Assembly (NCBI GenBank): GCA_963749825.1
Contig: CAVVOI010000012.1
Location: 1,550,001 to 1,614,000 of the forward strand
Reading direction: 5' to 3'
Source of the DNA: UBA11865 sp963749825
Lineage (GTDB): Bacteria > Chloroflexota > Anaerolineae > Promineifilales > Promineifilaceae
DNA length: 64,000 nucleotides
In this document: in pieces, positions 1-7,500 of the stretch
Numbering within the stretch: position 1 is the first letter of the stretch
Layout of the letters: every line of letters begins with the position of its first letter
Notes under the pieces: generated by a model
What the model was told of the DNA's origin: nothing
Database searches by the model: none
The model's input: only the letters and a program-made list of their open reading frames with translations
Translations under genes and position numbers: made by a program

Positions 1-42
1 AACGAGTAATGAAAGATGGGCGCTATATCGACGGCTGGCCTA

Positions 43-398
43 GTGCGCTATCTCATACTTAGTGAAGTTCTGGAATTGGGCCGCCAGATCATGAGCCAAT
101 CCGGAGGCGCGCTGGGCATCCTCAACCTGGGCGGCTTGGAATCAGCACTCGCGCAGCCACGGATGACTTTCGAAGGAACGGAACTCAACCCGGGTATCGT
201 CAACAAAGCCTCAGCACTGGGCTACTCTTTGATTCAGAACCACCCTGTTATAGACGGCAATAAACGAACCGGCCATGGGCAATGGAAGTTTTTCCCGTGC
301 TCAATGGCTTTGAAATTCAGGCTCCTATTAGCGAGCAAGAACAGGTGATCCCCCAGCCGAGCGTCACGCTCGACCGGGGGATCGTTTTATCTCATTAA
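43..398 (+). pseudogene. doc: Doc/Fic death-on-curing toxin, frameshifted and 3'-truncated
   Basis: The reading frame matches the Doc (death-on-curing) branch of the Fic family, which in intact form AMPylates or phosphorylates a target such as EF-Tu. The N-terminal part has the family spacing (YLILSEVLELGRQIM...GGLESALAQP) and the catalytic loop HPVIDGNKRTGH at about 241-276. After that His the frame is wrong; shifted by one base from 279 it reads AMEVFPVLNGFEIQAPISEQEQV, the expected continuation, so about one base was lost near 277. The restored frame stops at 396-398, about 35 residues short of a normal Doc, where it runs into a terminator hairpin. GTG at 43 is the likely start because homology begins there. 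No antitoxin is visible in the 42 bases upstream. Certainly Doc; function is very unlikely. Confidence 0.85.
347..388 (+). terminator. intrinsic terminator-like hairpin
   Basis: A long interrupted stem: GATCCCCC (347-354) pairs with GGGGGATC (376-383) and CGAGCG (358-363) with CGCTCG (367-372), followed by GTTTTA. It lies inside the restored Doc frame, which suggests that foreign downstream DNA was joined there. Confidence 0.65.
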
Positions 399-426
399 CA
401 GTAGATCTTCGAACCACAATCCGTAA

Positions 427-1213
427 TTAAGGTAGGAACTGACGAAGACCACTAGCATTGTTTCCAAACCCACCACCGACAGAGCTGAAAAAGCCGCTAG
501 CAATGTTCTCATTTCCACCGCTGACAGCGGCGTAGGAACCGCTAGCAATGTTCAGATCCCCACCGCTGACAGAGCTGTACTCGCCGCTAGCTTCGTTACC
601 TGTCCCACCGCTGACAGAGCTTCTAAAGCCGATAGCTTTGTTATAAGACCCACCGCTTACAGAGCTGGAATCGCCGCTAGCTCCGTTATTGTCCCCACCG
701 CTGACAGAGCTATACCCGCCGCTAGCTTCGCTATAAGACCCACCGCTGACAGAGCTATAAGGGCCGCTAGTCGTGTTTGCATAACCTACGACAATACCGC
801 CATAACTACTGTAGTTGTTAAAGTCTCCCACCACTAACATGTGAGACCCGCTGCGGTCGTCGTCTCCACCACCTCTGATACCATTATAACCGATAATAAC
901 ATTGCCCAGGGCATTAGGTGCATCCCTCGTACCTGTGCCATTGTCAACGTGTAAGTTGGCCCCGGAGATATAAACGTCATTATCAACTCGGCTGAAATGC
1001 TGTAAGAGGGATTCGAGGTCAGCGACAGACGTCTGTAAAGCATCAATTTGTGCTTGTAGGGCACCGTCAGGTGTCTGTAAAGCATCAATTTGTGCTTGTT
1101 GGGCAGCGTTTTCGGCAGTCAACGCGGTAATTGCCGCCTCTGTGGCTATTGTGATTGCCGTTTCGCCGTCCTTACAATTGGCGGGGTCAGTGACGAACGT
1201 TAAATTTCCTTTT
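427..1213 (-). pseudogene. surface protein with YadA-like head repeats, C-terminal part split off by an IS
   Basis: The C-terminal part of an exported protein. It starts with a short sequence (NKKGNLTFVTDPANC), then a coiled-coil-like stretch with two AQIDALQT heptad copies, then an adapter (ISGANLHVDNGTGT, VIIGYNGIRG). Six or so head repeats of the form SSVSGGxxNxASG follow, each 21-24 residues, as in trimeric autotransporter (YadA/Hep_Hag) heads. The signal peptide is missing because the insertion sequence at 1220-2708 separates it; the first 41 codons are at 2715-2836. Joining the halves after removing one target-site copy gives LCNKKGNLTFV in frame. The end may also be frameshifted: the last residues GLRQFLP break the repeat, and a shift would continue as VSSYLNYGLWFEDLL to a stop near 392. 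Probably a cell-surface adhesin-like protein; inactive as it stands. Confidence 0.85.
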
Positions 1214-1219
1214 TTATTA
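1214..1219. repeat. IS target-site duplication, left copy (TTATTA)
   Basis: TTATTA directly precedes the left inverted repeat and recurs directly after the right one at 2709-2714. Removing the element and one copy restores an open frame in the interrupted surface-protein gene. Confidence 0.8.
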
Positions 1220-2708
1220 CTCGACTTTAGATAAATAAAGGACAAAGGCGGCTTGTGACTTGCACAAACCGCCCAAATCGTAGATATGGTTAAGTGTGAA
1301 CAAAAACCTATCTACGACAGAGCAGCTTAACAATCTAATCGAATTTCGACAAGGCGTGTACGATCATGGTTTGGTCGGCTATCGGGATGCCCAGTTTGAA
1401 ATGATGGATGCTCTGCTATCCAACATGCGGGTGCAATCATACGCCGAGCTGACGCTATCGCCCTTGTTCCGCCGGGGCTGGGCCAGTGGCTATGCCGCCG
1501 TCGAAGAAGGCCAGCAATGTGACGAATGGCTCCAGACGGCATTTTGCCGACAGGTGCCCTCGGCTGGGGTGCAGGTGTTTCCACTGGACACGACGGTCTG
1601 GCCGCATCCCAGTGCCCGGACGCTGACGGGTTTGGTATACGAACATAGCCCGACGAGAGCCAAAGGTAAGCATACGGCGGTCAAGGGGCACGTGTACTCC
1701 CTCTTGGGCTGGGCACCAGAACGAGGCAGCAGTTGGGCGTTGCCCATCGATAGCCGCCGGCTTCGGCCAGAGGAGACAGCCGTCGATTTAGCGGTGATTC
1801 AAGTTGAAGCGTTCTGCCAGCGACGAGCGGCCCAGCGACACCTGGATGGACTGGATGTTGTCGTAGCCGATGGCAAGTACGGCAACCATCGTTTCCTGGG
1901 CGGCGTGCAAGATATGCCCTGTGCCAAAGTGGTCCGTCTGCGTCGTGACCGGGTGCTGTATGGCCCACCGCCAGCCTATGGGGGCCGCGGTCGGCCCCGC
2001 AAGCATGGACGCCGCTTCGCTCTCAAAGAACCAGAGAGCTGGAACGAGCCTGAGGAAGATGTGACCTTCGTCGATGAGCGTTGGGGGCAGGTTCGTCTCC
2101 GCACTTGGCGCGGGCTGCACGCCAAACAAGACGCCGAGACCGATTTTGCGGTTATCCTGGCCGAAGTTCGCCTGGAGCGAGAGAAGCGACCGGCACCCAT
2201 CTGGCTCGCCTACCAAGGGGCGGACGGTTACCCAGCCCAAGACGTCTGGTCTTGGTTCGACCACCGCTGGCCCATCGAACCGAGTATCCGTTTTCGTAAA
2301 CGGCGGCTCTACTGGACTTTGCCCGCGCTCCAACAGTCAGAACGTTGTGATCATTGGACACGATTGGTCGATATCGCCTATTGGCAGCTTTTTCAAGCCC
2401 GTCAACTGGTGGCTGACCGGCCTTTGCCTTGGCAAAAGTCACAGAAGAACCTGACCCCGGGCCGCGTCTTGCAGGCCATGGCCTTGCTTTTTGCCACGAT
2501 TGGCACACCGTCCCAGTCAGTTCAAACGCGCGGAAAATCACCTGGTTGGCCCAAGGGCCGCAAAAGAAGCCCGCCGCCCCGATTCAAAACGGTCCGGCGA
2601 GGCAAGAAATAGGCGATTTATCGCTACAAGCCTGTCGTAATTCGATTGTAAAGGTTCATTTCGGAACTGATTATCAGTTCCAGTTGTTATCGTTTATCTA
2701 AACTCGAG
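1220..2708 (+). mobile_element. complete insertion sequence, IS701-like DDE element
   Basis: The element is 1489 bp with a single transposase gene. Its ends are imperfect inverted repeats: CTCGACTTTAGATAAA at 1220-1235 and TTTATCTAAACTCGAG at 2693-2708, 15 of 16 positions matching. A 6-bp direct duplication TTATTA (1214-1219, 2709-2714) flanks it. The strongest support is that excision restores the open frame of the host gene on the minus strand. The transposase is uninterrupted, so the insertion looks recent. The family label is from overall resemblance to IS701-like transposases; IS701 elements usually make a shorter duplication, so the family name is less certain than the borders. Confidence 0.85.
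1296..2612 (+). CDS. IS transposase, DDE superfamily (IS701-like)
   Basis: A 438-residue transposase, full length for its group. The likely catalytic acidic triad is in FPLDTTVWPHP (Asp), VVVADGKYGNH (Asp) and WPIEPSIRFRKRRLYWTLP (Glu), with the basic C-terminus (PGWPKGRKRSPPP) typical of these proteins. It cuts and joins the ends of the surrounding element. It is the only gene between the inverted repeats and is intact. Long open frames on the opposite strand inside it are shadows of its GC-rich codons. Expression would come from a promoter near the left end; none stands out. Confidence 0.92.
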   Translation: MNKNLSTTEQLNNLIEFRQGVYDHGLVGYRDAQFEMMDALLSNMRVQSYAELTLSPLFRRGWASGYAAVEEGQQCDEWLQTAFCRQVPSAGVQVFPLDTTVWPHPSARTLTGLVYEHSPTRAKGKHTAVKGHVYSLLGWAPERGSSWALPIDSRRLRPEETAVDLAVIQVEAFCQRRAAQRHLDGLDVVVADGKYGNHRFLGGVQDMPCAKVVRLRRDRVLYGPPPAYGGRGRPRKHGRRFALKEPESWNEPEEDVTFVDERWGQVRLRTWRGLHAKQDAETDFAVILAEVRLEREKRPAPIWLAYQGADGYPAQDVWSWFDHRWPIEPSIRFRKRRLYWTLPALQQSERCDHWTRLVDIAYWQLFQARQLVADRPLPWQKSQKNLTPGRVLQAMALLFATIGTPSQSVQTRGKSPGWPKGRKRSPPPRFKTVRRGKK

Positions 2709-2714
2709 TTATTA
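2709..2714. repeat. IS target-site duplication, right copy (TTATTA)
   Basis: The second copy of the 6-bp duplication adjoins the right inverted repeat of the insertion sequence; see 1214-1219. Confidence 0.8.
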
Positions 2715-2836
2715 CAAAGATGCACTATGTTGGGGTCATCATGGTTGGCCAAGGCCAGGCTGAAGCTGCCAAATACCAGTAATATCAAAACAAGGGCAAA
2801 AATCGATTTCCGTGAAAAACTAAGGGTAATATTCAT
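2715..2836 (-). pseudogene. signal-peptide half of the IS-split surface protein
   Basis: ATG at 2836 follows an AGGAG ribosome site (AAAAGGAGAAAGCAAC). The first 31 residues form a classical signal peptide: basic start (NITLSFSRK), hydrophobic core (SIFALVLILLVFGSFSL), then ALANHDD. The reading runs to NIVHLCNN and then enters the insertion sequence, ending SSLDKR. It continues on the far side of the element at 1213. Together they would encode about 300 residues. The transcript would start near the conserved -10-like sequence at 3027-3032 downstream of the palindromic element at 3070-3115. Confidence 0.85.
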
Positions 2837-3026
2837 GTTGCTTTCTCCTTTTGTGCAACAAAACCGCTTCGGATGAATCCACAATTGGTTCGTTCGAAGC
2901 TGCAGAAAATGATGGCAGAATAACTTATTGCACACCTCCATGTGAACGAGAAAAAACGACAACTAATAAGAGTGAATTTTGATTTTGGATGGATGGGACA
3001 AGGATTTCCCAAAACACATTGAACCA

Positions 3027-3115
3027 AGTATAGACCAGGGCCTGCCAAGGGTGGCGAAGCGCGCACCTTCTTGTAAGACAAATTCTGATCTTCTTGTAGG
3101 TGTTTGTCCTACAAG
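3027..3115 (-). promoter_or_regulatory. palindromic element, copy A, with TATACT -10
   Basis: On the plus strand the element reads CTTGTAAGACAAA (3070-3082), then CTTGTAGG (3093-3100) and its inverted partner CCTACAAG (3108-3115). On the minus strand a TATACT hexamer follows at 3032-3027. Copies B (5013-5058) and C (5568-5614) share the same layout. Each lies upstream of a minus-strand gene, so an activator site is plausible, possibly for the NarL-type regulator encoded nearby. That link is inference. Confidence 0.55.
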
Positions 3116-3136
3116 GAGCGCCACAGGCGGGCCTGG

Positions 3137-3421
3137 TCAGGCCGCCGCCAGTGAACCGGCGCTTGCGTCTGGCTTGAGCCGTTCCAGCAGCAGTAGCCGG
3201 TCAAATTCGGCCGACTTGTCAAAGAAATAGTCTGCGCCCGCATCCAGGCTTCTTTGCCGGTAAGCTGGATGGTTGGTCAGGACGATAATCAATGGCCCGC
3301 CGATGGCTGCTGTTTGACGGCTTGCAGGACGTCGTATCCGCTGCCAGCAGACAGGGTCATGTCTAGAATCAAGACGGCCGGCATCAACTCGGCCACCCCG
3401 TCGATGGCCTCTGGGCCTGTA
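3137..3421 (-). pseudogene. decayed duplicate of a REC-domain response regulator
   Basis: The minus strand translates to the last three quarters of a receiver domain: ITGPEAIDGVAELMP, the phosphoacceptor region VLILDMTLSAGSGYDVLQAV, then IIVLTNHPAYRQRSLDAG and ADYFFDKSAEFDRLLLLERL. It is clearly a copy of the intact regulator at 5079-5471. The N-terminal acidic pair is missing, and a frameshift near 3295 separates the Asp-containing part from the C-terminal part. The copied block includes the downstream palindromic element and extends to about 3015. Not functional. Confidence 0.85.
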
Positions 3422-3479
3422 ATTATGGCCATCCACATGACGAAGTCTTAGCCAGAGCAGAAGCAGTGGGCGCGGCCGC

Positions 3480-3600
3480 AGGTCGTGGTATTTTCGGCCG
3501 GGGAGGGAAATCGATACGGCCCATCCTCGTGAAGAGTTGTTGCAGAGGGTGAGTGATGTGGGGGCGGCTATGCTGCGGACGGCGTTCAGAGCATCGGCAG
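3480..3600 (+). pseudogene. histidine-kinase remnant (copy 1)
   Basis: A short stretch reads FRPGREIDTAHPREELLQRVSDVGAAMLRT. It is similar at the DNA level to 8085-8190, where FRRGG...YGHPYDEVLQRVGDVSAAVLRT can be read. Such sequence follows the membrane part in Chloroflexota 7TM-type sensor kinases. It ends at the border of the 75-bp tandem repeats, where a GCTGCG...GTTCAGA microhomology is shared with the repeat unit. Only a fossil; the assignment to a kinase is inference. Confidence 0.45.
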
Positions 3601-4010
3601 CATAGTGCTCGCCCATGGAGATTCAGCGGGCGGTGTTCGCAACCGTGCTGCGCTCGGCGTTCAGATCGTCGGCAGCATAGTGCTCGCGCCATGGCGATCC
3701 AGCGGGCGATGTTCGCAGCCGTGCTGCGCTCGACATTCAGATCGTCGGCAGCATAGTGTTCGCCCATGGCGATCCAGCGAGCGGTGTTCGCAACCGTGCT
3801 GCGCTCGACGTTCAGATCATCGGCAGCATAGTGTTCGCCCATGGCGATCCAGCGAGCGGTGTTCGCAACCGTGCTGCGCTCGACATTCAGATCATCGGCA
3901 GCATAGTGTTCGCCCATGGCGATCCAGCGAGCGGTGTTCGCAACCGTGCTGCGCTCGACGTTCAGATCGTCGGCAGCATAGTGCTCGCCCATGGCGTCCC
4001 AGCGGACCTG
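3600..4010 (-). repeat. 75-bp tandem repeats, five full units and a partial
   Basis: Units begin (plus strand GCATAGTG) at 3600, 3675, 3751, 3826, 3901 and 3976. The spacing is 75, 76, 75, 75 and 75 bases; the single 76 marks a one-base insertion that breaks the frame. They encode the 25-residue protein repeat on the minus strand. The three units from 3751 on are nearly identical, suggesting recent amplification. Confidence 0.9.
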
Positions 4011-4179
4011 GTCGCCGTGATGACTTCCGCTGAACGAGGGCCAGCTCGGCCGGTGTAGAGCTCACCTAGCGCGTCCCAACGGGCCTGGTCAGCCGTGATG
4101 ACTTCCGCTGAACGAACGCCGGCATTGCTGGTGTAGAACTCACCTAGCGCGTCCCAACGGGCCTGGTCAGCCGTCACGG

Positions 4180-4445
4180 TGGTTGGGGAGGTATATGCGG
4201 CGTTGAAGAGCTTCAAGTCAACAGAATCCATGGCATAAACGATGCCTGCTTTGTTGGCCGTCACGGTGGTTAGGGAAGTATCTGCGGCGTTGAAGAGCTT
4301 CAAGTCAACCGGATCCATGGCATAAACGATGCCTGCTTTGTTGACCGTCACGGCGGTTAGGGAAGTATCTGCAGCGTTGAAGAGCTTCAAGTCAACCGGA
4401 TCCATGGCATAAACGATGCCTGCTTTGTTGACCGCGGCCGGTTCG
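4180..4445 (-). repeat. 87-bp tandem repeats, three units
   Basis: Three direct copies encode the 29-residue unit NKAGIVYAMDPVDLKLFNA(...)T of the exported repeat protein. The middle and distal copies differ at few positions, with GATCC changed to GAATCC in the copy nearest 4230. Confidence 0.8.
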
Positions 4446-4627
4446 GCGAGGTAACGCTCGAAGGCACGCAGTTCTGGATTGATCGTTGTTTCGTGGGTCA
4501 GTGGCCCGTGGCTCTCATGACCGGCGGCGGCCGCTACTTTCGGTTCAAGCTGGCGGTCGGCCAGCAGAAAAAGGCCTATCAGAATAAGACCAAAAACAAA
4601 TATTGAGGACAATAAATTCTTTTTCAT

Positions 4628-4960
4628 TTCATATCTCCATGATGCTATTGATTAAATAAATAAAACGAGTCATTCTTGAATCTAATTTGGTTATGCTTTC
4701 ACAGCTTGCCTCCATTTCGTTATTCTTTTTTGCCATTGTCTCGCTTGCTGCTTACAACAATGGCCGCCAGTTTCGCGGCAACAAACACCTTCAACTGCTC
4801 CTGGTCGATGAATCCATGCTCGTGGGGTTCGGCCGACACTTCACGCGACTCAAACTACTATTATCCAATTCCCGGCTGCCTTTATCTGCGGCCGATGTCC
4901 CGCTAGGAGCTGTCGACTCGGAGCTCGCCCGCTTATCTGTCACGAGACAGAGAATATTGA
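4628..4960. other. intergenic region, no gene supported
   Basis: About 330 bases upstream of the exported repeat protein. Open frames exist on both strands but none has a convincing ribosome site, domain or codon pattern. Its right end carries the -10-like TATACT of element copy B, so it is probably the 5' leader of the minus-strand gene at 4627. Confidence 0.5.
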
Positions 4961-4964
4961 ATGG

Positions 4965-5058
4965 AGTATACACGAGGGCGTGCCAAGGGTCTGTAGGCGA
5001 AGCGCGCACCTTCTTGTAAGACAAAACCTGATCTGCTTGTCGGTGTTTATCCTACAAG
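4965..5058 (-). promoter_or_regulatory. palindromic element, copy B, with TATACT -10
   Basis: CTTGTAAGACAAA (5013-5025), CTTGTCGG (5036-5043) and CCTACAAG (5051-5058) on the plus strand, with minus-strand TATACT at 4970-4965. About 43 bases separate the element and the hexamer, against 38 in copy A. The sequence between them is also conserved with copy A (AAGGTGCGCGCTTCGCC, GCCCT). It precedes the exported repeat protein on the minus strand and abuts the 3' end of the response regulator. Confidence 0.55.
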
Positions 5059-5078
5059 GAGCGATACAGGCAGATTAG

Positions 5079-5471
5079 TCATGCCGCTGTTTGTGAGTCA
5101 GCATCAGCGTCCTGCTTGAGCCGTTCCAGTAGCAGCAGGAGCTGGTCCAATTCGGCCGACTTGTCAAAGAAATAGTCGGCGCCCGCATCCAGGCTTCTCT
5201 GCCGGTAGGCCGGATGGTTGGTCAAGACGATGATCCATGGAGCGGACTGGCCCTGTTTGATGGCTTGCAGGGCGTCGTATCCGTTTCCGCCGGGCATGGC
5301 CATGTCTAGGATCAAGACGTCCGGCCTCGACTCGGCGACCCCGTCGATGACCTCTGAGCCCGTTTTGGCCACGCCTACCACGTCGAATCGGCCGAGCTCG
5401 TCGATCAAGCTGACCAACCGCCCGCGAATGACGGATGAGTCATCGGCGATGAATAGTCTGATCCTGTTAAT
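5079..5471 (-). CDS. single-domain REC response regulator
   Basis: A stand-alone receiver domain of about 131 residues. Reading from 5471 gives IRLFIADDSSVIRGRLV, the acidic pair that binds Mg, then VLILDMAMPGGNGYDALQAI with the phosphoacceptor Asp, then WIIVLTNHP with the conserved switch Thr and YFFDKS with the conserved Lys. There is no output domain, so it probably relays phosphate or acts by protein contact, as CheY does. An in-frame TTG at 5417 would remove the acidic pair and cannot be the true start. Upstream no ATG, GTG or TTG occurs in frame before a stop at 5504; ATT at 5471, six bases after AGGTGG, is the best candidate. It lies next to a kinase/NarL regulator pair and below element copy C. 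Confidence 0.85.
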   Translation of the reverse strand: MNRIRLFIADDSSVIRGRLVSLIDELGRFDVVGVAKTGSEVIDGVAESRPDVLILDMAMPGGNGYDALQAIKQGQSAPWIIVLTNHPAYRQRSLDAGADYFFDKSAELDQLLLLLERLKQDADADSQTAA

Positions 5472-5513
5472 AGAACGCCACCTTTGGCCTGATTCTGTAC
5501 TTTATTCAGGCCC

Positions 5514-5614
5514 TTATAACAGGGTAACAGATGCCGGGGCAGATGGCTGTAGGTAGAAGGCTGGCCTTTGTGTAGGACAAAGGCTCACTTTCTCGTAGGT
5601 GTTTGTCTTACAAG
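5514..5614 (-). promoter_or_regulatory. palindromic element, copy C, upstream of the REC regulator
   Basis: TTGTGTAGGACAAA (5568-5581), CTCGTAGG (5592-5599) and CTTACAAG (5607-5614) on the plus strand. A -10-like TTATAA lies at 5519-5514, 49 bases away, and the coding start of the regulator at 5471 follows. Same layout as copies A and B. Confidence 0.5.
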
Positions 5615-5740
5615 CCGGGTCCATGAGCTTTTGTCCTCAACACCATGAATGAATATGGTGGTTGCAAGGCAGACATGGTTAATTTTTGAGAAGGGATGGG
5701 AAAGAGGGGCAAACGACCGGCCGGCGGCTCTGAACCCGAG

Positions 5741-6379
5741 CTATTCCGGCGGGACCAATCGGTGTTGGATGGCGTACTGGATGATTTCGGCGCTGCTTTT
5801 CAGCATCAGTTTCTCGAGCATGCGGGCACGATAGGTGGAGACGGTCTTGACGCTGAGCGAGAGCGCAGCGGCAATCTCGGTGGGAGATTTACCGGCGCCC
5901 ATCAACTGCAAGACCTGGAACTCGCGGTCTGACAACGTTTCATGTCGCGGCCGGTCGCCAGTCTCGTTCAGGCGCATGGCCAGAGACTCAGCCAGGCCGC
6001 GACTGACGTATTTTCCGCCGGCAACCACCTGGCGAATGGCCCTGACCAGTTCCTCAGGAGCGCTTTCCTTGGTCAGGTAGCCGGCCGCGCCGGCCTTCAG
6101 ACAGCGGACCGCGTACTGGTCTTCGGCGTGAATGCTCAACACCAGTACCGGCAGGTCGGGTCGCTCCTGCTTTAAGGCGCGTAGGATGTCAAATCCGTTG
6201 ATGCCGGGCATGTTGATGTCCAACACCAACACATCACATGTTCCACCCCGGACCAAACGCAACGTTTCATAGCCATCGGCGGCCTCACCGGCCAGCTGGA
6301 TGTCAGCCGTTTCCGAGACGATCTGTTTTAATCCCTGGCGAACGATGGCGTGATCGTCGGCGATAAAGACGCTAATCAT
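5741..6379 (-). CDS. NarL/LuxR-family response regulator
   Basis: 212 residues, the normal length. The N-terminal receiver domain shows FIADDHAIVRQGL (acidic pair), CDVLVLDINMPGINGFDIL (phosphoacceptor Asp), VLVLSIH (switch Ser) and YLTKES (Lys). The C-terminal LuxR-type helix-turn-helix is LSDREFQVLQLMGAGKSPTEIAAALSLSVKTVSTYRARMLEKL in two parts. Phosphorylation by the partner kinase would drive dimerisation and DNA binding. The start codon overlaps the stop of the upstream kinase gene (ATGA), so the pair is translationally coupled. It is the most likely protein to bind the palindromic elements nearby, an inference from proximity only. Confidence 0.95.
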   Translation of the reverse strand: MISVFIADDHAIVRQGLKQIVSETADIQLAGEAADGYETLRLVRGGTCDVLVLDINMPGINGFDILRALKQERPDLPVLVLSIHAEDQYAVRCLKAGAAGYLTKESAPEELVRAIRQVVAGGKYVSRGLAESLAMRLNETGDRPRHETLSDREFQVLQLMGAGKSPTEIAAALSLSVKTVSTYRARMLEKLMLKSSAEIIQYAIQHRLVPPE

Positions 6380-7494
6380 GTCACTTCTCCTCCCTCGTGC
6401 TCAAAGGCAGCCGCAAGGTAGACAGTGGTTCCTTGTCCAGCCTCGCCCTGGATCTCGAGCCATCCCCCCTGCATCCGGGCCCTTTCGCGCATGCCCAGCA
6501 GTCCGATGGATCTGGGATGATCGCGCTCGCTATCGGTAATGCCCCGGCCGTCGTCTCGCACCACCAGCGTCACTTCGGTCGCATTTCCGGTCAGGACGAC
6601 CTCGACCCGCCCGGCCTGGGCGTGCCGGGCGACGTTGGTCAGCGCCTCCTGCAGGATGCGGAAGGCGGCCGTCGCCGCTCCGGCATCCAGGACATTTTCC
6701 TGCATATCGCTGATCATGTTGCAGGTAATGTCCGTTCGTCGTTGGAATTCCTGCAGTTGCCACTCGACGGCCGCTTCCAGGCCGATATCGTCCAGGATGC
6801 TCGGCCGCAGTTCGGTCGATATTTGGCGCACGGCCTGAACAGCGTCATCAATCAGCCTGGACATCGCTTTCGCCCTGTCAAGGAGTGGTTCCTGACCCTG
6901 GTCCAGGCGCTTTAGCAGCCAGGCCAGATCCATTTTCAGCCCGGTCAACATCTGGCCAATTTCATCGTGCATCGAACGCGAGAGGCGCGCTCGTTCTTCT
7001 TCGCGCAGCGTGAGCAAACGGGCCGCTAGCTCGCGCATTTGCTCCCGCGAACGACGCAGTTCATCTTCCTCTTGCTTGCGTTTGGTGATGTCACGGATTA
7101 AGGCTAGAATGCACAGCTCCCCTTCAAGAGCCAGCGGGCTAAGGGCGATTTCAACCGGGATTTCATACCCATCACGATGCAAAGCGACCAGGTCAAGGCC
7201 GGTCTCCATCGGCCGGAGTTGGGGGTTGGTCATGTAGGTGGCCCGGTGCTGAGCATGACGATCTCGATGATTTTCTGGCAACAGGGTATCGATGGGACGG
7301 CCGGGGAATTCGTCCCCCGCGTAGCCAAATAGCTCTTCAGCCAGGTGGTTGGCCGTTACAATTTGACCTGCTTCGCCCACGATGATCGAAGCGTATGGAA
7401 TCATCCCCAGCAAATCAAGGATTTGGTTGCCGGTGAGCGAGGTCACGCTTGCAGGTTCTGCTGTCAGGTTATCCTGTTTCAAATTAATTTTCAT
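6376..7494 (-). CDS. PAS-domain sensor histidine kinase, NarX/DegS type
   Basis: About 372 residues, with no membrane segment, so a cytoplasmic sensor. A PAS domain occupies about 25-145 (ILDLLGMIPYASIIVGEAG, DTLLPENHRDRH, ALIRDITKRKQEE). A coiled linker leads to the HisKA_3 dimerisation domain with the phosphoacceptor His in SRSMHDEIGQMLTGLKMDL. The HATPase domain has the N box (LQEALTNVARHAQA), DDGRGI and GLLGMRERA. ATG at 7494 is preferred over a TTG two codons earlier; no strong ribosome site is seen. It phosphorylates the NarL-type regulator whose gene overlaps its 3' end by four bases. Confidence 0.93.
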   Translation of the reverse strand: MKINLKQDNLTAEPASVTSLTGNQILDLLGMIPYASIIVGEAGQIVTANHLAEELFGYAGDEFPGRPIDTLLPENHRDRHAQHRATYMTNPQLRPMETGLDLVALHRDGYEIPVEIALSPLALEGELCILALIRDITKRKQEEDELRRSREQMRELAARLLTLREEERARLSRSMHDEIGQMLTGLKMDLAWLLKRLDQGQEPLLDRAKAMSRLIDDAVQAVRQISTELRPSILDDIGLEAAVEWQLQEFQRRTDITCNMISDMQENVLDAGAATAAFRILQEALTNVARHAQAGRVEVVLTGNATEVTLVVRDDGRGITDSERDHPRSIGLLGMRERARMQGGWLEIQGEAGQGTTVYLAAAFEHEGGEVT

Positions 7495-7500
7495 CGGCAA

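Larger units (their letters stand above)
3548..4627 (-). pseudogene. exported repeat protein, frameshifted
   Basis: ATG at 4627 has a GGAGA ribosome site. The product begins with a signal peptide or membrane anchor (MKKNLLSSIFVFGLILIGLF), then a His-containing segment (AAAAGHESHGPLTHETT). Three tandem 29-residue repeats (VNKAGIVYAMDPVDLKLFNA...) follow, then two 26-residue repeats (ADQARWDALGEFYTS...AEVIT). The frame breaks near 4010; adding one base gives ADQVRWDAMGEHYAADDL, continuing into five more 25-residue repeats (MGEHYAADDLNVERST...ARWIA). A second shift (one extra base near 3690) and a TGA in place of the conserved Trp codon near 3627 end it. ARW(x)A(L/M)GE repeats of this kind are known to me from uncharacterised Chloroflexota secreted proteins; no function is assigned. 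Disrupted as sequenced. Confidence 0.75.

Noticed and set aside
1788..2541. Long antisense open frames inside the transposase
   Set aside because: Shadows of GC-rich coding sequence; products look random.
1250..2632. GGCTTGT/ACAAGCC pair as the ends of the insertion sequence
   Set aside because: The outer pair at 1220-1235 and 2693-2708 is longer, is flanked by a target duplication and its removal restores a gene frame; the inner pair is subterminal.
3600..4010. CRISPR-like array
   Set aside because: Units are contiguous 75-bp coding repeats without spacers.
4687..5019. 110-codon open frame on the plus strand
   Set aside because: No ribosome site, domain or conserved partner; it runs through element copy B, which is a repeated noncoding sequence.
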